From NCBI RefSeq assembly GCF_021117345.1, contig NZ_CP088261.1, positions 3,100,001 through 3,164,000 on the forward strand: a stretch of DNA of 64,000 nt. The letters run 5' to 3'. Both the position numbers and the translations under genes were made by a program. A model generated the notes under the pieces. It was not told the origin of the DNA. It did no database searches and saw only the letters and a program-made list of their open reading frames with translations. Shown here in pieces: positions 55,777 to 64,000 of this stretch. Positions within the stretch are counted from its first letter, which is position 1. Each line of letters starts with the position of its first letter. This DNA comes from Microbacterium sp. cx-55. Its GTDB lineage: Bacteria > Actinomycetota > Actinomycetes > Actinomycetales > Microbacteriaceae.

Positions 55777-56487
55777 TCAGCTTAGCATCCCGCGGCGCGT
55801 CGGCTTGACGAGAGTCCCGGATGCGGCAGCAGCGCCTCTGCCCCACCGGAAGGGCGAGACCGTGTCGTCGCCGGGGATCCAGAACCGCCAGGGGAACGCG
55901 TCGGTGCCGGCGACTCCCGCCACTCCGACACGGGGTCCGCTGGCGATCGCCGGCAGCGGATCGGCGCGCAGCAGCAGCGTGGCGCGGGCGCCGGCCAGGG
56001 GCGCTCCGGTGACCGCATCCATCCCGTCGTGCACCGGATGCCGCAGGCCCGACGCGTCGCCGAGCCGCCCGGGCCCGCGCGCCAGGTCGCGCGGCTCGCG
56101 CACGACGCCCCGCACCGTGCGGCGCCGGAGCGCCGCATCCGCCCCTTCGATGACCTCCGCCGCGCGCAGCAGCACTCCCCCGGCCATCCCCGGGGGAGCG
56201 CAGACGACGTTGACGCACGAGTGGATTCCGTGGCTCAGGTATACGTACAGATGCCCGGGCTCGCCCCACATCGTGGCGTTGCGGGCGGTCGGCCCCATCC
56301 GCGCGTGCGACCCCGGGTCGGGCACGTCACCCGTGCCGCGGCCGTGGTACGCCTCGACCTCGGTGATGCGCAGGACCACCCGCTCGCCCGCGACCTCGGT
56401 CTGCAGCAGCGCATCGAGGAGGCGCGGGGCGACCTCGAGCGGCACGGCGGCGAGGGCCTCGCGGGTGGCCGGCACGCGACGCGTCAT
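55777..56487 (-). CDS. DNA-3-methyladenine glycosylase (MPG/AAG family)
   Basis: 236 residues, the size of mammalian-type AAG. Family motifs: LLQTEVAGERVVLRITEVEAYHG (catalytic Glu in the TEVEAY segment), GPTARNATMWGEPGHLYVYLSHGIHSCVNVVC, and GPGRLGDASGLRH. Excises alkylated purines in base-excision repair. ATG overlaps the upstream stop by 4 bp (ATGA), so it is the end of a run of coupled minus-strand genes starting at the zur region. Confidence 0.9.
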   Translation of the reverse strand: MTRRVPATREALAAVPLEVAPRLLDALLQTEVAGERVVLRITEVEAYHGRGTGDVPDPGSHARMGPTARNATMWGEPGHLYVYLSHGIHSCVNVVCAPPGMAGGVLLRAAEVIEGADAALRRRTVRGVVREPRDLARGPGRLGDASGLRHPVHDGMDAVTGAPLAGARATLLLRADPLPAIASGPRVGVAGVAGTDAFPWRFWIPGDDTVSPFRWGRGAAAASGTLVKPTRRGMLS

Positions 56488-57953
56488 CGCAACGGCACCC
56501 GGCACCACGAGATGTCGAAGGCATCGAGGCTCGAGACCTCGGTCGCCGTCCCGTCCGCGTCGAGGTCGAGGATGTGCGTCTCCACCCGACGCGGCAACGG
56601 CAGGTCGTACGACGTGTCGTACGGGTTCGACACCGCATCGGGTTGCACGAGCACGGCGGCGTACCGTCCCGACGGGGAGATGCAGGTCTGCAGCAGCGAC
56701 GACGTGCCCTGCACGGTGAACACCGGCGTCGACGTGCCGTCGGCGCCCACCCGGTAGAGCGTGCTGCCGCTGCCGGCGGCGTCGGCGCCTGCCGCCGTGT
56801 ACTGGCGCAGCGTCGCCCCCGACGCGACGGGCACGATGCCGCCGAGGTACCCGGTGGTGCCGGTCGCGTCGACGAGCGGCACATCGCTGCCGTCCTGCAG
56901 GTTCACCTCGAACAGCCCGTCCGCACGCAGGATCACGGCCGTCGCCGACCCTCGCGCGATGCCCTCGATCTGCGCGGCGGCCCCGAGGTCCACGGGCCCC
57001 TCGCCCGCGGTCGCGGTCAGCAGAAGCCGCCCCTCGAAGCTGAGCAGCAGCAGGCTGTCGGTGTCGGGAACGAAGCTCCACTGCGCGACGCTCACCGGCT
57101 GACCCGCGACCTCGATGCGCGTGGGCGGGGCGTCCGCATCCGCGTCCTTCAGAGACGCCGTGTAGAGGACGCTCGCCTGCGCACCCGCGACCGACATGTC
57201 GGGCGGCGTGTACGTGTAGCCGATCGACTCGCCGCGGTCGGCCGTCTGCAGGTCCTGCACGGTGCCCGGCCCCGGAAGCGGAAGCGTCCGCGCGTTGGCG
57301 CCATCGGTGTCGGTCACGACGAGCTGCGGCGCCCCCGAATCGTCTTTCACCGACATGACGAGGTGCTGGCCGGTCGCGCGGAAGTCCTCGATGTGCGCGT
57401 GCGTATACATCGGCACGGCCGTGGCGCCGTCGAGCCCGGTGCGGAACACGGTGTCTTCGGTGTCGCCGCGCTGCAGCAGGTACACCGCGAGCGGCGGCGT
57501 GCGGAAGCTCTGCTCGAGCGTCGCCGTCGTCTCGCCACCGACCGCCGTGACCCCGTCGACCGTCACTGTGTAGTCGGTGTCGTCGCGCAACGGCAGCGTG
57601 AACCGGATGCCGATGCTCCGCCCCGATGTCTGCACCGTCACGTCGGCGGCGGGCGTCACCTCGACCTGCGACGGGTCGATCTCGGCGAGCGACTGAGACG
57701 TCGTGAGGATCATGCGGGATCCGGATGCGGACACCGCCGCATCCGGATCGAACTGAACGCCGGTGACCCGCGGCCCCTGCGCGGCTCCGACGAGTCCGGC
57801 GACGCCGCCGACGATCACCAGCACGCCGAGCACCGCGAGGAACGAGAGCAGGTACGCGCGTGCGCGACGCCGGCGGGCGTGCTCGCGGCGGGAGACCCCG
57901 GTCGGGGCGCCGCCATCGCGGGAGCGCCTCGAGGGTGGACCGTCAGTACTCAT
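56484..57953 (-). CDS. Membrane-anchored beta-propeller-like protein
   Basis: 489 residues from ATG 57953. Arg-rich cytosolic N-terminus, one helix (AYLLSFLAVLGVLVIVGGVAGLVGAAQ), an Ig-like SbsA-type domain (VQFDPDAAVSASGSRMILTTSQSLAEIDPSQVEV), then TolB/WD40-like blade repeats (SVKDDSGAPQLVVTDTDGAN, VAQWSFVPDTDSLLLLSFEGRLLL). Extracytoplasmic. Coupled to the TIGR03943 gene (11-bp overlap) and to the glycosylase. Its position suggests a zinc-related envelope role, unproven. Confidence 0.75.
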   Translation of the reverse strand: MSTDGPPSRRSRDGGAPTGVSRREHARRRRARAYLLSFLAVLGVLVIVGGVAGLVGAAQGPRVTGVQFDPDAAVSASGSRMILTTSQSLAEIDPSQVEVTPAADVTVQTSGRSIGIRFTLPLRDDTDYTVTVDGVTAVGGETTATLEQSFRTPPLAVYLLQRGDTEDTVFRTGLDGATAVPMYTHAHIEDFRATGQHLVMSVKDDSGAPQLVVTDTDGANARTLPLPGPGTVQDLQTADRGESIGYTYTPPDMSVAGAQASVLYTASLKDADADAPPTRIEVAGQPVSVAQWSFVPDTDSLLLLSFEGRLLLTATAGEGPVDLGAAAQIEGIARGSATAVILRADGLFEVNLQDGSDVPLVDATGTTGYLGGIVPVASGATLRQYTAAGADAAGSGSTLYRVGADGTSTPVFTVQGTSSLLQTCISPSGRYAAVLVQPDAVSNPYDTSYDLPLPRRVETHILDLDADGTATEVSSLDAFDISWCRVPLR

Positions 57954-58791
57954 ACGGGTCCTGCGGCTCATCGATCGGCGTCACCTCGGCCGCGACGATC
58001 GCGAGCTCACCCGTGCTCGAACTCCGCACCGTGCCGGTGATCTCCACCCACTGGCCGGTCGCGGGCACACTCTGGGCGCTCGTGACCGTGAGGCTCGCGG
58101 GCTGCGCGTCGATCACGCAGTGCGTGATCACGAGCCGCGACAGGTCGAAGCCGCCGTCCGCGTCTCCGCTGACGAACCCGGTGAGGGTCACGGCGTCGCC
58201 GTCGAACGCATCCGGGTTCGTCGCCGTTGCGAACACGCTCGCCCAGTCGCCGACACCGAAGGAGGTGGTGTCGCCGGTCGCAGCGAGGGTCACGGTGTCG
58301 TCGCCGGCGAAGAGCGGCGGCGCGCCGACGTCGCGGGATGCGGCGAGCTCGGCCGAGAGCGACGCGGGCGGAAGCACGAGCATGCCGAGCACGATGCCGG
58401 AGGCGAGCACCCCGCCCGAGACGGTCGCGATCCGGCCGATGCGCACCGGCGCAGGGCGGCGCCGGTGGAGGATCGCTTCCGGTGCCGGGGGGCGGAGGTG
58501 CGGCGCGGCGCCGTGGTCGTGCGCATCGCCCGCGCCGTCGCCCGCACCGTGGGCGGCCGCATCCGCGCCGTGATCGTGGCCGTGATCGGCTTCGGCACCG
58601 AGCGGCACGACGAAGCTGAGCACCGTGCCGACCAGCACGACGACCGCCATGACGACCGCGAACCAGGCCGATTCGGGGTTGATGTAGAGCGCGATCCGGT
58701 CGGTCAGGGCGAGCACGAGGGTGATCACGGCGAGGCAGGCGGCAAGGCCCACCCCGAGCCACCGCGAACCGATCCAGCGGGCATCACGCAA
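57943..58791 (-). CDS. TIGR03943/YcgQ-like membrane protein, His-rich
   Basis: 282 residues. Helices at the N-terminus, then a His/Asp-rich loop (HGHDHGADAAAHGAGDGAGD) that could bind zinc, then a helix and an extracytoplasmic domain ending VITHCVIDAQPASLTVTSAQ with the conserved Cys. The family is always paired with a YcgR-type permease; here overlapped by 8 bp with it. Likely metal handling, in the zinc cluster. Confidence 0.8.
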   Translation of the reverse strand: MRDARWIGSRWLGVGLAACLAVITLVLALTDRIALYINPESAWFAVVMAVVVLVGTVLSFVVPLGAEADHGHDHGADAAAHGAGDGAGDAHDHGAAPHLRPPAPEAILHRRRPAPVRIGRIATVSGGVLASGIVLGMLVLPPASLSAELAASRDVGAPPLFAGDDTVTLAATGDTTSFGVGDWASVFATATNPDAFDGDAVTLTGFVSGDADGGFDLSRLVITHCVIDAQPASLTVTSAQSVPATGQWVEITGTVRSSSTGELAIVAAEVTPIDEPQDPYEY

Positions 58792-59824
58792 GGAGGTTCA
58801 CCGCCGCTCCGAGGGCGAAGGAGAACAGCAGCACCACGACGACGATCCCCGCGATCGCGCGGGTGCTGAACGTCGTGCGCAGCAGCGCGATCATCTTCAC
58901 ATCGACCAGCGGACCGGTCACGAGGAAGGCGACGATCGAGCCCGGCGTGAACGTTGACGCGAACGACAGCGCGAAGAACGCATCCACGTTCGAGCAGATG
59001 GCGACCACGATCGCGAGGCACATCATCGCGACGATCGAGAGCACCGGGTTCGATCCGATCGCGAGCAGCGCGTCGCGCGGCACGAGCACCTGCACAGCAC
59101 CCGCGAGCGCAGAACCGATCACGAGCGCGGGCATGACCGCGCGGAACTCGACGATGAACTGGGCCAGGCTGCGGCGCCCGCGCCCGCCGGGTTCGTCGGC
59201 GGCGATCGCGCACGCATCCCGGAACCGGTCGGTCAGCAGCGCATCGGGAGACGGATGCCGGCTGTACAACCAGCCGATCAGGTTGGCCACGACGTAACCG
59301 CCCAGAAGCCGTGCGATCAGGATGCCGTCGCTGAATCCGAAGGCCTGGTGGGTCGTGATGATGACGATCGGGTTCACGATCGGCGCGGCGATCAGGAAGG
59401 TCAGGGTCTCCGGCACCGTGAACCCGCGCATGAGCAGACCCCGGGCGAACGGCACGTTGCCGCATTCGCACACCGGGATGACCATCCCGAGCAGCGACAG
59501 CACCGCCCGCCGGGCCCATGCCCGTCGCGGCATCCATCTCTCGAGCCACCCGGCCGGCACCCACACCTGCACGAGGATCGAGAGCACGACGCCCAGGGCG
59601 ACGAACGGCAGCGACTCGATGAGCACACTGAGCGCGAGCGTCAGGCCGTCCTGCAGGCGGGTGGGCACGTCGCCCGGAAGCACGCTCGGCGCGAACAGGT
59701 CGAGCAGCACGATGACGACGATCAGCCCGACGCCGAGCGCGAGAGCGACGAGCGTACGATCGCCGCGCGAGCGGACGCGCGCGGGAGCGGTGGCCCGCTC
59801 GCGCTCGGGACTAACCCGCGTCAC
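58784..59824 (-). CDS. YcgR/YraQ-like (DUF318) permease
   Basis: 346 residues, eight or more helices. Motifs of the predicted permease family: VIPVCECGNVPFARGLLMRGF (CxCG segment), FLIAAPIVNPIVIITTHQAF, IVAICSNVDAFFALSFASTFTPGSIVAFL. These are related to ArsP-type transporters. Partner of the TIGR03943 protein. The start overlaps the zur stop by 14 bp. Metal transport inferred from its place in the zinc operon. Confidence 0.82.
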   Translation of the reverse strand: MTRVSPERERATAPARVRSRGDRTLVALALGVGLIVVIVLLDLFAPSVLPGDVPTRLQDGLTLALSVLIESLPFVALGVVLSILVQVWVPAGWLERWMPRRAWARRAVLSLLGMVIPVCECGNVPFARGLLMRGFTVPETLTFLIAAPIVNPIVIITTHQAFGFSDGILIARLLGGYVVANLIGWLYSRHPSPDALLTDRFRDACAIAADEPGGRGRRSLAQFIVEFRAVMPALVIGSALAGAVQVLVPRDALLAIGSNPVLSIVAMMCLAIVVAICSNVDAFFALSFASTFTPGSIVAFLVTGPLVDVKMIALLRTTFSTRAIAGIVVVVLLFSFALGAAVNLLA

Positions 59825-60224
59825 GCTCTTTCGCCCGCGCGGTCGTGCATGCGGCGCAGAGGCCGAAGATGTCGACGATGTGCTCGGCCTCGGTGAACCC
59901 GTTCGCGGCGGCCGTGCGCTTCGCCCACGCCTCGACCTCGGTGGCCTCGATCTCGACCGTGAGACCGCAGGAGCGGCAGATCAGGTGGTGGTGGTGGCCG
60001 CTGGTCACGCAGGCGCGGTAGAGGTTCTCGCCCTCCGGGCTCTGCAACGAGTCGGCGTTGCCATCGGCGGCGAGACCGGCGAGCGCGCGGTACACCGTCG
60101 CGAGACCGATCCCGGTGTTCTCGTCGCGCAAGCGCGCGTGCAGCGACTGCGCGCTGACGAAGCCACTCGCGTCGGAAAGGGCCTCGCGGACGCGCTCGCG
60201 CTGCCAGGTGTTGCGCTGAGCCAT
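59811..60224 (-). CDS. zur: Fur-family regulator, probably Zur
   Basis: 137 residues. N-terminal winged helix (QRNTWQRERVREALSDASGFVSAQSLHARLRDENTGIGLATVYRALAGLA), then the metal region SGHHHHLICRSCGLTVEIEATEVE and AEHIVDIFGLCAACTTA, two CxxC structural-zinc pairs plus His ligands. Its place between znuB and a metal permease identifies it as Zur rather than Fur. With zinc it should repress the znuA promoter. A 166-bp gap separates it from znuB. Confidence 0.88.
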   Translation of the reverse strand: MAQRNTWQRERVREALSDASGFVSAQSLHARLRDENTGIGLATVYRALAGLAADGNADSLQSPEGENLYRACVTSGHHHHLICRSCGLTVEIEATEVEAWAKRTAAANGFTEAEHIVDIFGLCAACTTARAKERDAG

Positions 60225-60390
60225 GGCCGGAAGTCTACCGGCGACGCCTGGCAGCGGGCCGGGCAGAGTCGATGTGCCGCGTGCACGGCGCGGCCGGCGC
60301 GGTTCGGACGTGCGCGGCACTCCCCGCGTGAGGCACGGGCCCCGGGTCACGCGGCCCGCGTCTCGTCCGCCCCGAGTCGCCCGCCCCGAG

Positions 60391-61251
60391 TCACGCGGCG
60401 CGGGTCACGCGATCCCGGCGCGAGCCGACGATGCGGCACACCAGGTAGATGACGAACGAGATCGTGGTGATGTACGGGCTGACCGGGAGGGTGCCGGCGA
60501 TCGCGAGCAGGATGCCCCCCACCGCCGAGACCACACCGAACAGCGCGGCGAGCAACGGCACGGCGAGCGGCCCGGTGGAGATGCGCATGGCCGCCGCAGC
60601 CGGCGTCACGAGCAGGGCCAGCACGAGGAGCGCACCGATGATGTGCACCGCGACGGCGACGATGAGTCCGAGCAGCAGCATGAACGCGAACGAGACCCAC
60701 CCCGTCGGCACACCGCGCGCGGCCGCAGACTGCGGGTCGAGCGAATCGAACGTCAGCGGGCGCCAGATGAGCAGCAGGCCGATCAGGACCACGATGCTGA
60801 TGCCGACGAGCACGCCCAGCTGGCCGGACTGCACCGAGACGATCTGCCCCGTGAGCAGGCTGAAGCGGTTCGCGCTTCGTCCGTTGTAGAGCGACAGGAA
60901 CAGGATGCCGAGCCCCAACCCGAACGGCATCAGCACCCCGATGATCGAGTTGCGGTCCCGGGCCCGGGCGCCGAGCCATCCGATCAGCCCGGCCGCGATC
61001 ATCGAGCCCACGATCGAGCCGGTCACGACGTCGAACCCGAGCAGGAGCGCCCCGGCCGCGCCGGCGAACGAGAGTTCGCTGATGCCGTGCACCGCGAACG
61101 CCATGTCGCGCTGCAGCACGAAGACGCCGATCAGGCCGCCGACGATGCCGAGCACCGCGCCCGCCCAGACCGAGTTCTGCACGAGTTCGAGGATCGCGCC
61201 GTACTGCGAGGCCCCGCCGAAGAGTGCGTCGCCGATGTCGTCGAGGTTCAT
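60391..61251 (-). CDS. znuB: Zinc ABC transporter permease
   Basis: 286 residues, eight to nine helices, ABC-3 family. GIVGGLIGVFVLQRDMAFAVHGISELSFAGAAGALLLG and ALLVLALLVTPAAAAMRIS are typical of metal permeases. ATG overlaps the znuC stop by 4 bp. With ZnuA and ZnuC imports Zn2+ (or Mn2+). Confidence 0.9.
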   Translation of the reverse strand: MNLDDIGDALFGGASQYGAILELVQNSVWAGAVLGIVGGLIGVFVLQRDMAFAVHGISELSFAGAAGALLLGFDVVTGSIVGSMIAAGLIGWLGARARDRNSIIGVLMPFGLGLGILFLSLYNGRSANRFSLLTGQIVSVQSGQLGVLVGISIVVLIGLLLIWRPLTFDSLDPQSAAARGVPTGWVSFAFMLLLGLIVAVAVHIIGALLVLALLVTPAAAAMRISTGPLAVPLLAALFGVVSAVGGILLAIAGTLPVSPYITTISFVIYLVCRIVGSRRDRVTRAA

Positions 61252-62063
61252 CCGCGCACCTCATCGTGATGGTGGTGGGAGTCGTCCGCATCCGGAGCAC
61301 CGACCACGACGAGACGCCCGCCCGCCCGCAGCACCTGCACGGGCGCGCGGTACAGCTCGCTGAGCACGCGCGAATCGAGGACCTCCTCGGGGGTGCCGAG
61401 GGTGAACGCGCCGTTCGCGATGTAGAGGATGCGGTCGACCGCCGAGAGCACGGGGTTCACGTCGTGGGTGACCAGCAGCACTCCGGCTCCGGTGTCGCGC
61501 CGGTGCCGATCGATGAGACCCACCACGGCCTGCTGGTTGGCGAGGTCGAGGCTCGTGAGCGGTTCGTCGCAGAGCAGCAGCCGCGGATCGTCGGCGAGCG
61601 CCTGCCCGACGCGCAGTCGCTGCTGCTCGCCGCCGGAGAGAAGACCCACCGGGCGGTCGGCGAACTCGTCCGCGCCGACGGCGGCGATGAGGCTCGCGAT
61701 CCGTTCGCGGTCGCGGCGCCGGGGCAGGGGCGGGCCGAAGCGGTGCCCGTTCACGCCGAGGGAGACGAGGTCGCGCCCGCGCATCGAGGTGTCGCGGGGC
61801 AACGGGCGCTGCTGCGGGATGTAGCCGATGCGCCGGTTGCCCGCGCGCACGACCGGGGCGCCGAGCGCCTCGATGCTGCCGCTGCTCAACCGGTCGAGGC
61901 CGAGGATGGCGCGCAGGAGCGTCGTCTTGCCCGCGCCACTCGGACCGAGCACGGCGACCACCTCGCCCGGCGCGACCGTGAGGTTCAGTCCGGTCCACAG
62001 GTCACGTCCGCCGCGTCGGAGCGCGGCGGACGTGATCACGAGCGGGCTGTCGCCCGGCGTCAC
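61248..62063 (-). CDS. znuC: Zinc ABC transporter ATP-binding protein
   Basis: 271 residues from GTG 62063, which overlaps the znuA stop (GTGA). Walker A GPSGAGKTTLLRAILG, signature LLSGGEQQRLRVGQALA, Walker B LLLCDEPLTSLD, switch VTHDVNP. The C-terminal His run (DSHHHHDEVRG) is typical for zinc systems. Confidence 0.9.
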   Translation of the reverse strand: MTPGDSPLVITSAALRRGGRDLWTGLNLTVAPGEVVAVLGPSGAGKTTLLRAILGLDRLSSGSIEALGAPVVRAGNRRIGYIPQQRPLPRDTSMRGRDLVSLGVNGHRFGPPLPRRRDRERIASLIAAVGADEFADRPVGLLSGGEQQRLRVGQALADDPRLLLCDEPLTSLDLANQQAVVGLIDRHRRDTGAGVLLVTHDVNPVLSAVDRILYIANGAFTLGTPEEVLDSRVLSELYRAPVQVLRAGGRLVVVGAPDADDSHHHHDEVRG

Positions 62064-63067
62064 GATCCGAGGGCTGTCGCGATGTCCTCGATGTTCTGCT
62101 GCATCCATTGCACGTAAGTCTGGTCGTCCGGGAGCGTTTCGGAGAACTCGAGCACGGGCACGCCCGCGGTGCCGGCGGCATCAATGGTCTGCGTGGTCTC
62201 GGCACCGGCGGCCTGGGAGTTGGCGATCAGCAGCTTCACATCGCCCGAACCGATCAGGTTCAACGCGGTGAGCAGCGTCGCGGGGGGCACGTCCTGGCCC
62301 TCTTCGACGGCTTCGCTGAACTCGGACGGGGTGACGTTCTCGAGCCCCGCGGCCTCGATCATGTATCCGGGCACCGGCTCGGTCACGAACACGCCTTCGC
62401 CGGCGTGCGCGGTCTTGATGTCGGCGAGGCTCGACTGCAGCGCCTCGAGCTTCTCGGTGAACGCCGCGGCGTTCGCCTCGAATGTATCGGCCTGGTCGGG
62501 CAGCTGGGCAGACAGCTCCTGCGCGATGGCCGCCGTCACGTTCTTGATCGTGTCCTGGTCGTACCAGACGTGCTCGTTGAAGCCTTCGATGTGGCTGTGG
62601 CCGTCGGCATCCTGAGCCTCGGCGTGGTCCTCTTCGGAGTGCGGGGACTCCTCGAGGGCCTCGGTGTCGGTGTCGCCGGCTTCACCCTCGGGCCACGCGT
62701 GCGAGTACTCGGCCGCGACGATGACCGGCGCCTCCGAGCCGCTTCCGGAGATGAGCGTGTCCATGAAGGCGTCGTATCCGCCGCCGTTCTCGATGATCAG
62801 GTTCGCCGCGCGCACCGTGATCTGGTCGGCCGGGCTCGCCTCGAACTCGTGCGGGTCCTGCGAGTTCGACGTGATGATCGGCGTCACGGTGATCGCATCC
62901 CCCGCGATCTCCTGGGCGATCTGACCGTAGACGTTGGTCGACGTCACGATCGTGAACTCGTCCGACGACGAGGGGGATGCGGATGCGCCCCCCGCGCAGC
63001 CGGCGAGGGCGAGGACGGATACGGCGGCCAGAGCGGGCGCGACGAGGAGGAGACGGCTTTTGGGCAT
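62060..63067 (-). CDS. znuA: Zinc ABC transporter binding lipoprotein
   Basis: 335 residues. Lipobox LALAGC with lipidated Cys24. Cluster A-I fold: IVTSTNVYGQIAQEIAGDAITVTPIITSNSQDPHEFEASPADQ (first metal His), then a His/Glu/Asp-rich loop (about 130-155: HSEEDHAEAQDADGHSHIEG), HVWYDQDTIK (second His), and LIANSQAAGAETTQTI. The acidic-His loop is typical of zinc proteins. ATG 63067 has no ribosome site; it coincides with the expected transcription start, so a leaderless mRNA is inferred. Confidence 0.92.
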   Translation of the reverse strand: MPKSRLLLVAPALAAVSVLALAGCAGGASASPSSSDEFTIVTSTNVYGQIAQEIAGDAITVTPIITSNSQDPHEFEASPADQITVRAANLIIENGGGYDAFMDTLISGSGSEAPVIVAAEYSHAWPEGEAGDTDTEALEESPHSEEDHAEAQDADGHSHIEGFNEHVWYDQDTIKNVTAAIAQELSAQLPDQADTFEANAAAFTEKLEALQSSLADIKTAHAGEGVFVTEPVPGYMIEAAGLENVTPSEFSEAVEEGQDVPPATLLTALNLIGSGDVKLLIANSQAAGAETTQTIDAAGTAGVPVLEFSETLPDDQTYVQWMQQNIEDIATALGS

Positions 63068-63073
63068 GCGCCC

Positions 63074-63102
63074 ATCATAGGACTACTGATAATGGTTATC
63101 AA
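63074..63102 (-). promoter_or_regulatory. znuA promoter overlapped by a Zur-type palindrome
   Basis: -35 TTGATA (63102-63097), 17-bp spacer, -10 TATGAT (63079-63074) on the minus strand. The palindrome TGATAACCATTATCA (63087-63101; 6-bp perfect arms, 3-bp centre) covers the -35 and spacer, the expected place for Zur repression. +1 falls on the A of the znuA ATG. Confidence 0.78.
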
Positions 63103-63127
63103 AATCCGTGCGCAGTGCCGCGCCGGA

Positions 63128-64000
63128 TCACTCCACGAGCAGCGCGGGCTCCTCCAGCACCGAGGCGATGTCGGCGATGAACCGGGAGACGCCGTCGCCG
63201 TCGACCACGCGGTGATCGAACGACCCCGACACGGTCGTCACCCAGCGCGGGCGCACCTCGCCGTCGACGACCCACGGCTTCTGCCGGATGGCGCCGAGCG
63301 CGACGATGCCGACCTCGCCCGGATTGATGATCGGGGTGCCCGCATCCATCCCGAACACGCCGATGTTCGTGATCGTGATGGTGCCGCCGGACTGATCGGC
63401 GGGCGTCGTCTTGCCCTCCCGCGCGGTGAGTGTGAGTTTCTCGAGCGAGCGGGCCAGGTCGCGCATGTTGAGGTCCTGCGCGTCCTTGATGTTCGGCACG
63501 AGAAGGCCCCGCGGGGTGGCCGCGGCGATGCCGAGGTTCACGTAGTGGCGCACGCGGATCTGCGCGCCCTCGTCGCCGTCGATCCACGCGGCGTTGACCA
63601 TCGGCGTGCGACGCACGGCCCAGATCACCGCGCGCGCCATGATCAGCAACGGCGACACCTTCACGTCGGCGAAGTCCGGCGAGGACTTCAGGCGCTTGAC
63701 GAGCTCCATGGTGCGGCTGGCGTCGATGTCGCGCCACACCGAGACGTGCGGGGCCGTGTAGGCGCTGCGCACCATGCCGGATGCGGTCGCCTTGCGAACG
63801 CCGCGCACCGGGATCGACTCCTCGCGCGCGTCGTTGACCACGGCGGCCGGGGCCGGAGCCGGGGCTGCCGGTGCGGCCGTCGCGACGGAAACCGGAATGG
63901 TGGACTCCCGCTCATCGGGCCACTCGGGCGTCTCGATGTTGCGGAAGACGCTGGCCTGCGAGGCGTGGGCCACGACATCGTCGCGGGTCACTTCGCCGGC
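63128..64000 (-). CDS. Dihydrolipoamide acyltransferase (E2), C-terminal part
   Basis: Open at the window end; 290 residues visible. The start of the visible part ([13 protein letters not shown]) is the end of the E1/E3-binding domain, followed by an Ala/Pro linker ([17 protein letters not shown]) and the catalytic domain ([31 protein letters not shown] ... [32 protein letters not shown]), with catalytic [10 protein letters not shown]. Transfers acyl groups to CoA in a pyruvate or branched-chain 2-oxoacid dehydrogenase complex; the specificity cannot be fixed here. Confidence 0.92.
   Translation of the reverse strand, partial: AGEVTRDDVVAHASQASVFRNIETPEWPDERESTIPVSVATAAPAAPAPAPAAVVNDAREESIPVRGVRKATASGMVRSAYTAPHVSVWRDIDASRTMELVKRLKSSPDFADVKVSPLLIMARAVIWAVRRTPMVNAAWIDGDEGAQIRVRHYVNLGIAAATPRGLLVPNIKDAQDLNMRDLARSLEKLTLTAREGKTTPADQSGGTITITNIGVFGMDAGTPIINPGEVGIVALGAIRQKPWVVDGEVRPRWVTTVSGSFDHRVVDGDGVSRFIADIASVLEEPALLVE

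Overview
The window is a high-GC (roughly 70%) actinobacterial chromosome segment. It is most likely from Microbacterium or a close Microbacteriaceae relative. The reasons are a dnaK-grpE-dnaJ-hspR heat-shock operon with HAIR operators, a ClpB without its N-domain, GTG/ATG starts with many 4-bp overlaps, several apparently leaderless promoters, and the constantly recurring octamer GGATGCGG/CCGCATCC. No phage, insertion sequence, plasmid or CRISPR genes are visible. The segment looks like core chromosome whose intergenic gaps are full of palindromic and tandem repeats. || Layout: 0-0.4 kb, end of zwf; 0.6-6.5 kb, a LacI-controlled sugar operon (regulator, FAD oxidoreductase, binding protein, two permeases) with a doubled palindromic operator; 6.6-7.1 kb, three tandem copies of a ~160-178 bp palindrome-bearing repeat; 7.3-12.3 kb, nitroreductase and a type III polyketide synthase / methyltransferase / FAD monooxygenase set with a convergent UbiA prenyltransferase; 12.4-14.7 kb, clpB with an HspR site; 14.7-20.3 kb, a GlxA-type AraC regulator, two coupled glycosyltransferases and small conserved genes; 20.4-24.4 kb, a heterodimeric ABC exporter; 24.4-29.3 kb, a K+ channel and the heat-shock operon; 29.5-34.8 kb, MFS transporter, F420-type reductase, ElaA acetyltransferase, two divergent His-rich MarR-like regulators and dcd; 34.87 kb, tRNA-Gly(CCC) with a partial tandem copy; 35.4-42.3 kb, oxidoreductases each beside a MarR or HxlR regulator, an aldo/keto reductase and ribokinase; 42.9-47.3 kb, nucleoside hydrolase, EamA transporter, a beta-lactamase-fold lipoprotein lacking its catalytic residues, and an iron-box heme oxygenase; 47.8-54.3 kb, a PIF1-like helicase, CopD-CtaG, HU and a DUF559 protein; 54.9-63.1 kb, a zinc island (zinc-free S14/L33/L28, YcgR/YcgQ-like proteins, Zur, ZnuABC) with a promoter overlapped by a Zur-type palindrome; 63.1-64 kb, the 3' end of a 2-oxoacid dehydrogenase E2 gene. 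|| How the genes work together: HspR (25.2 kb) probably represses both its own dnaK operon and clpB. Zur (59.8 kb) probably represses znuA and may control the neighbouring zinc-free ribosomal genes. Nucleoside hydrolase and ribokinase form a nucleoside-to-ribose-5-phosphate route. || The most unusual feature is non-coding. At least four unrelated-in-sequence families of palindromes (7, 3, 2 and 1 copies) share one architecture: each arm carries a short motif twice at an 18-19 bp spacing, and the whole element is 67-75 bp long. They look like an undescribed class of dispersed intergenic elements.
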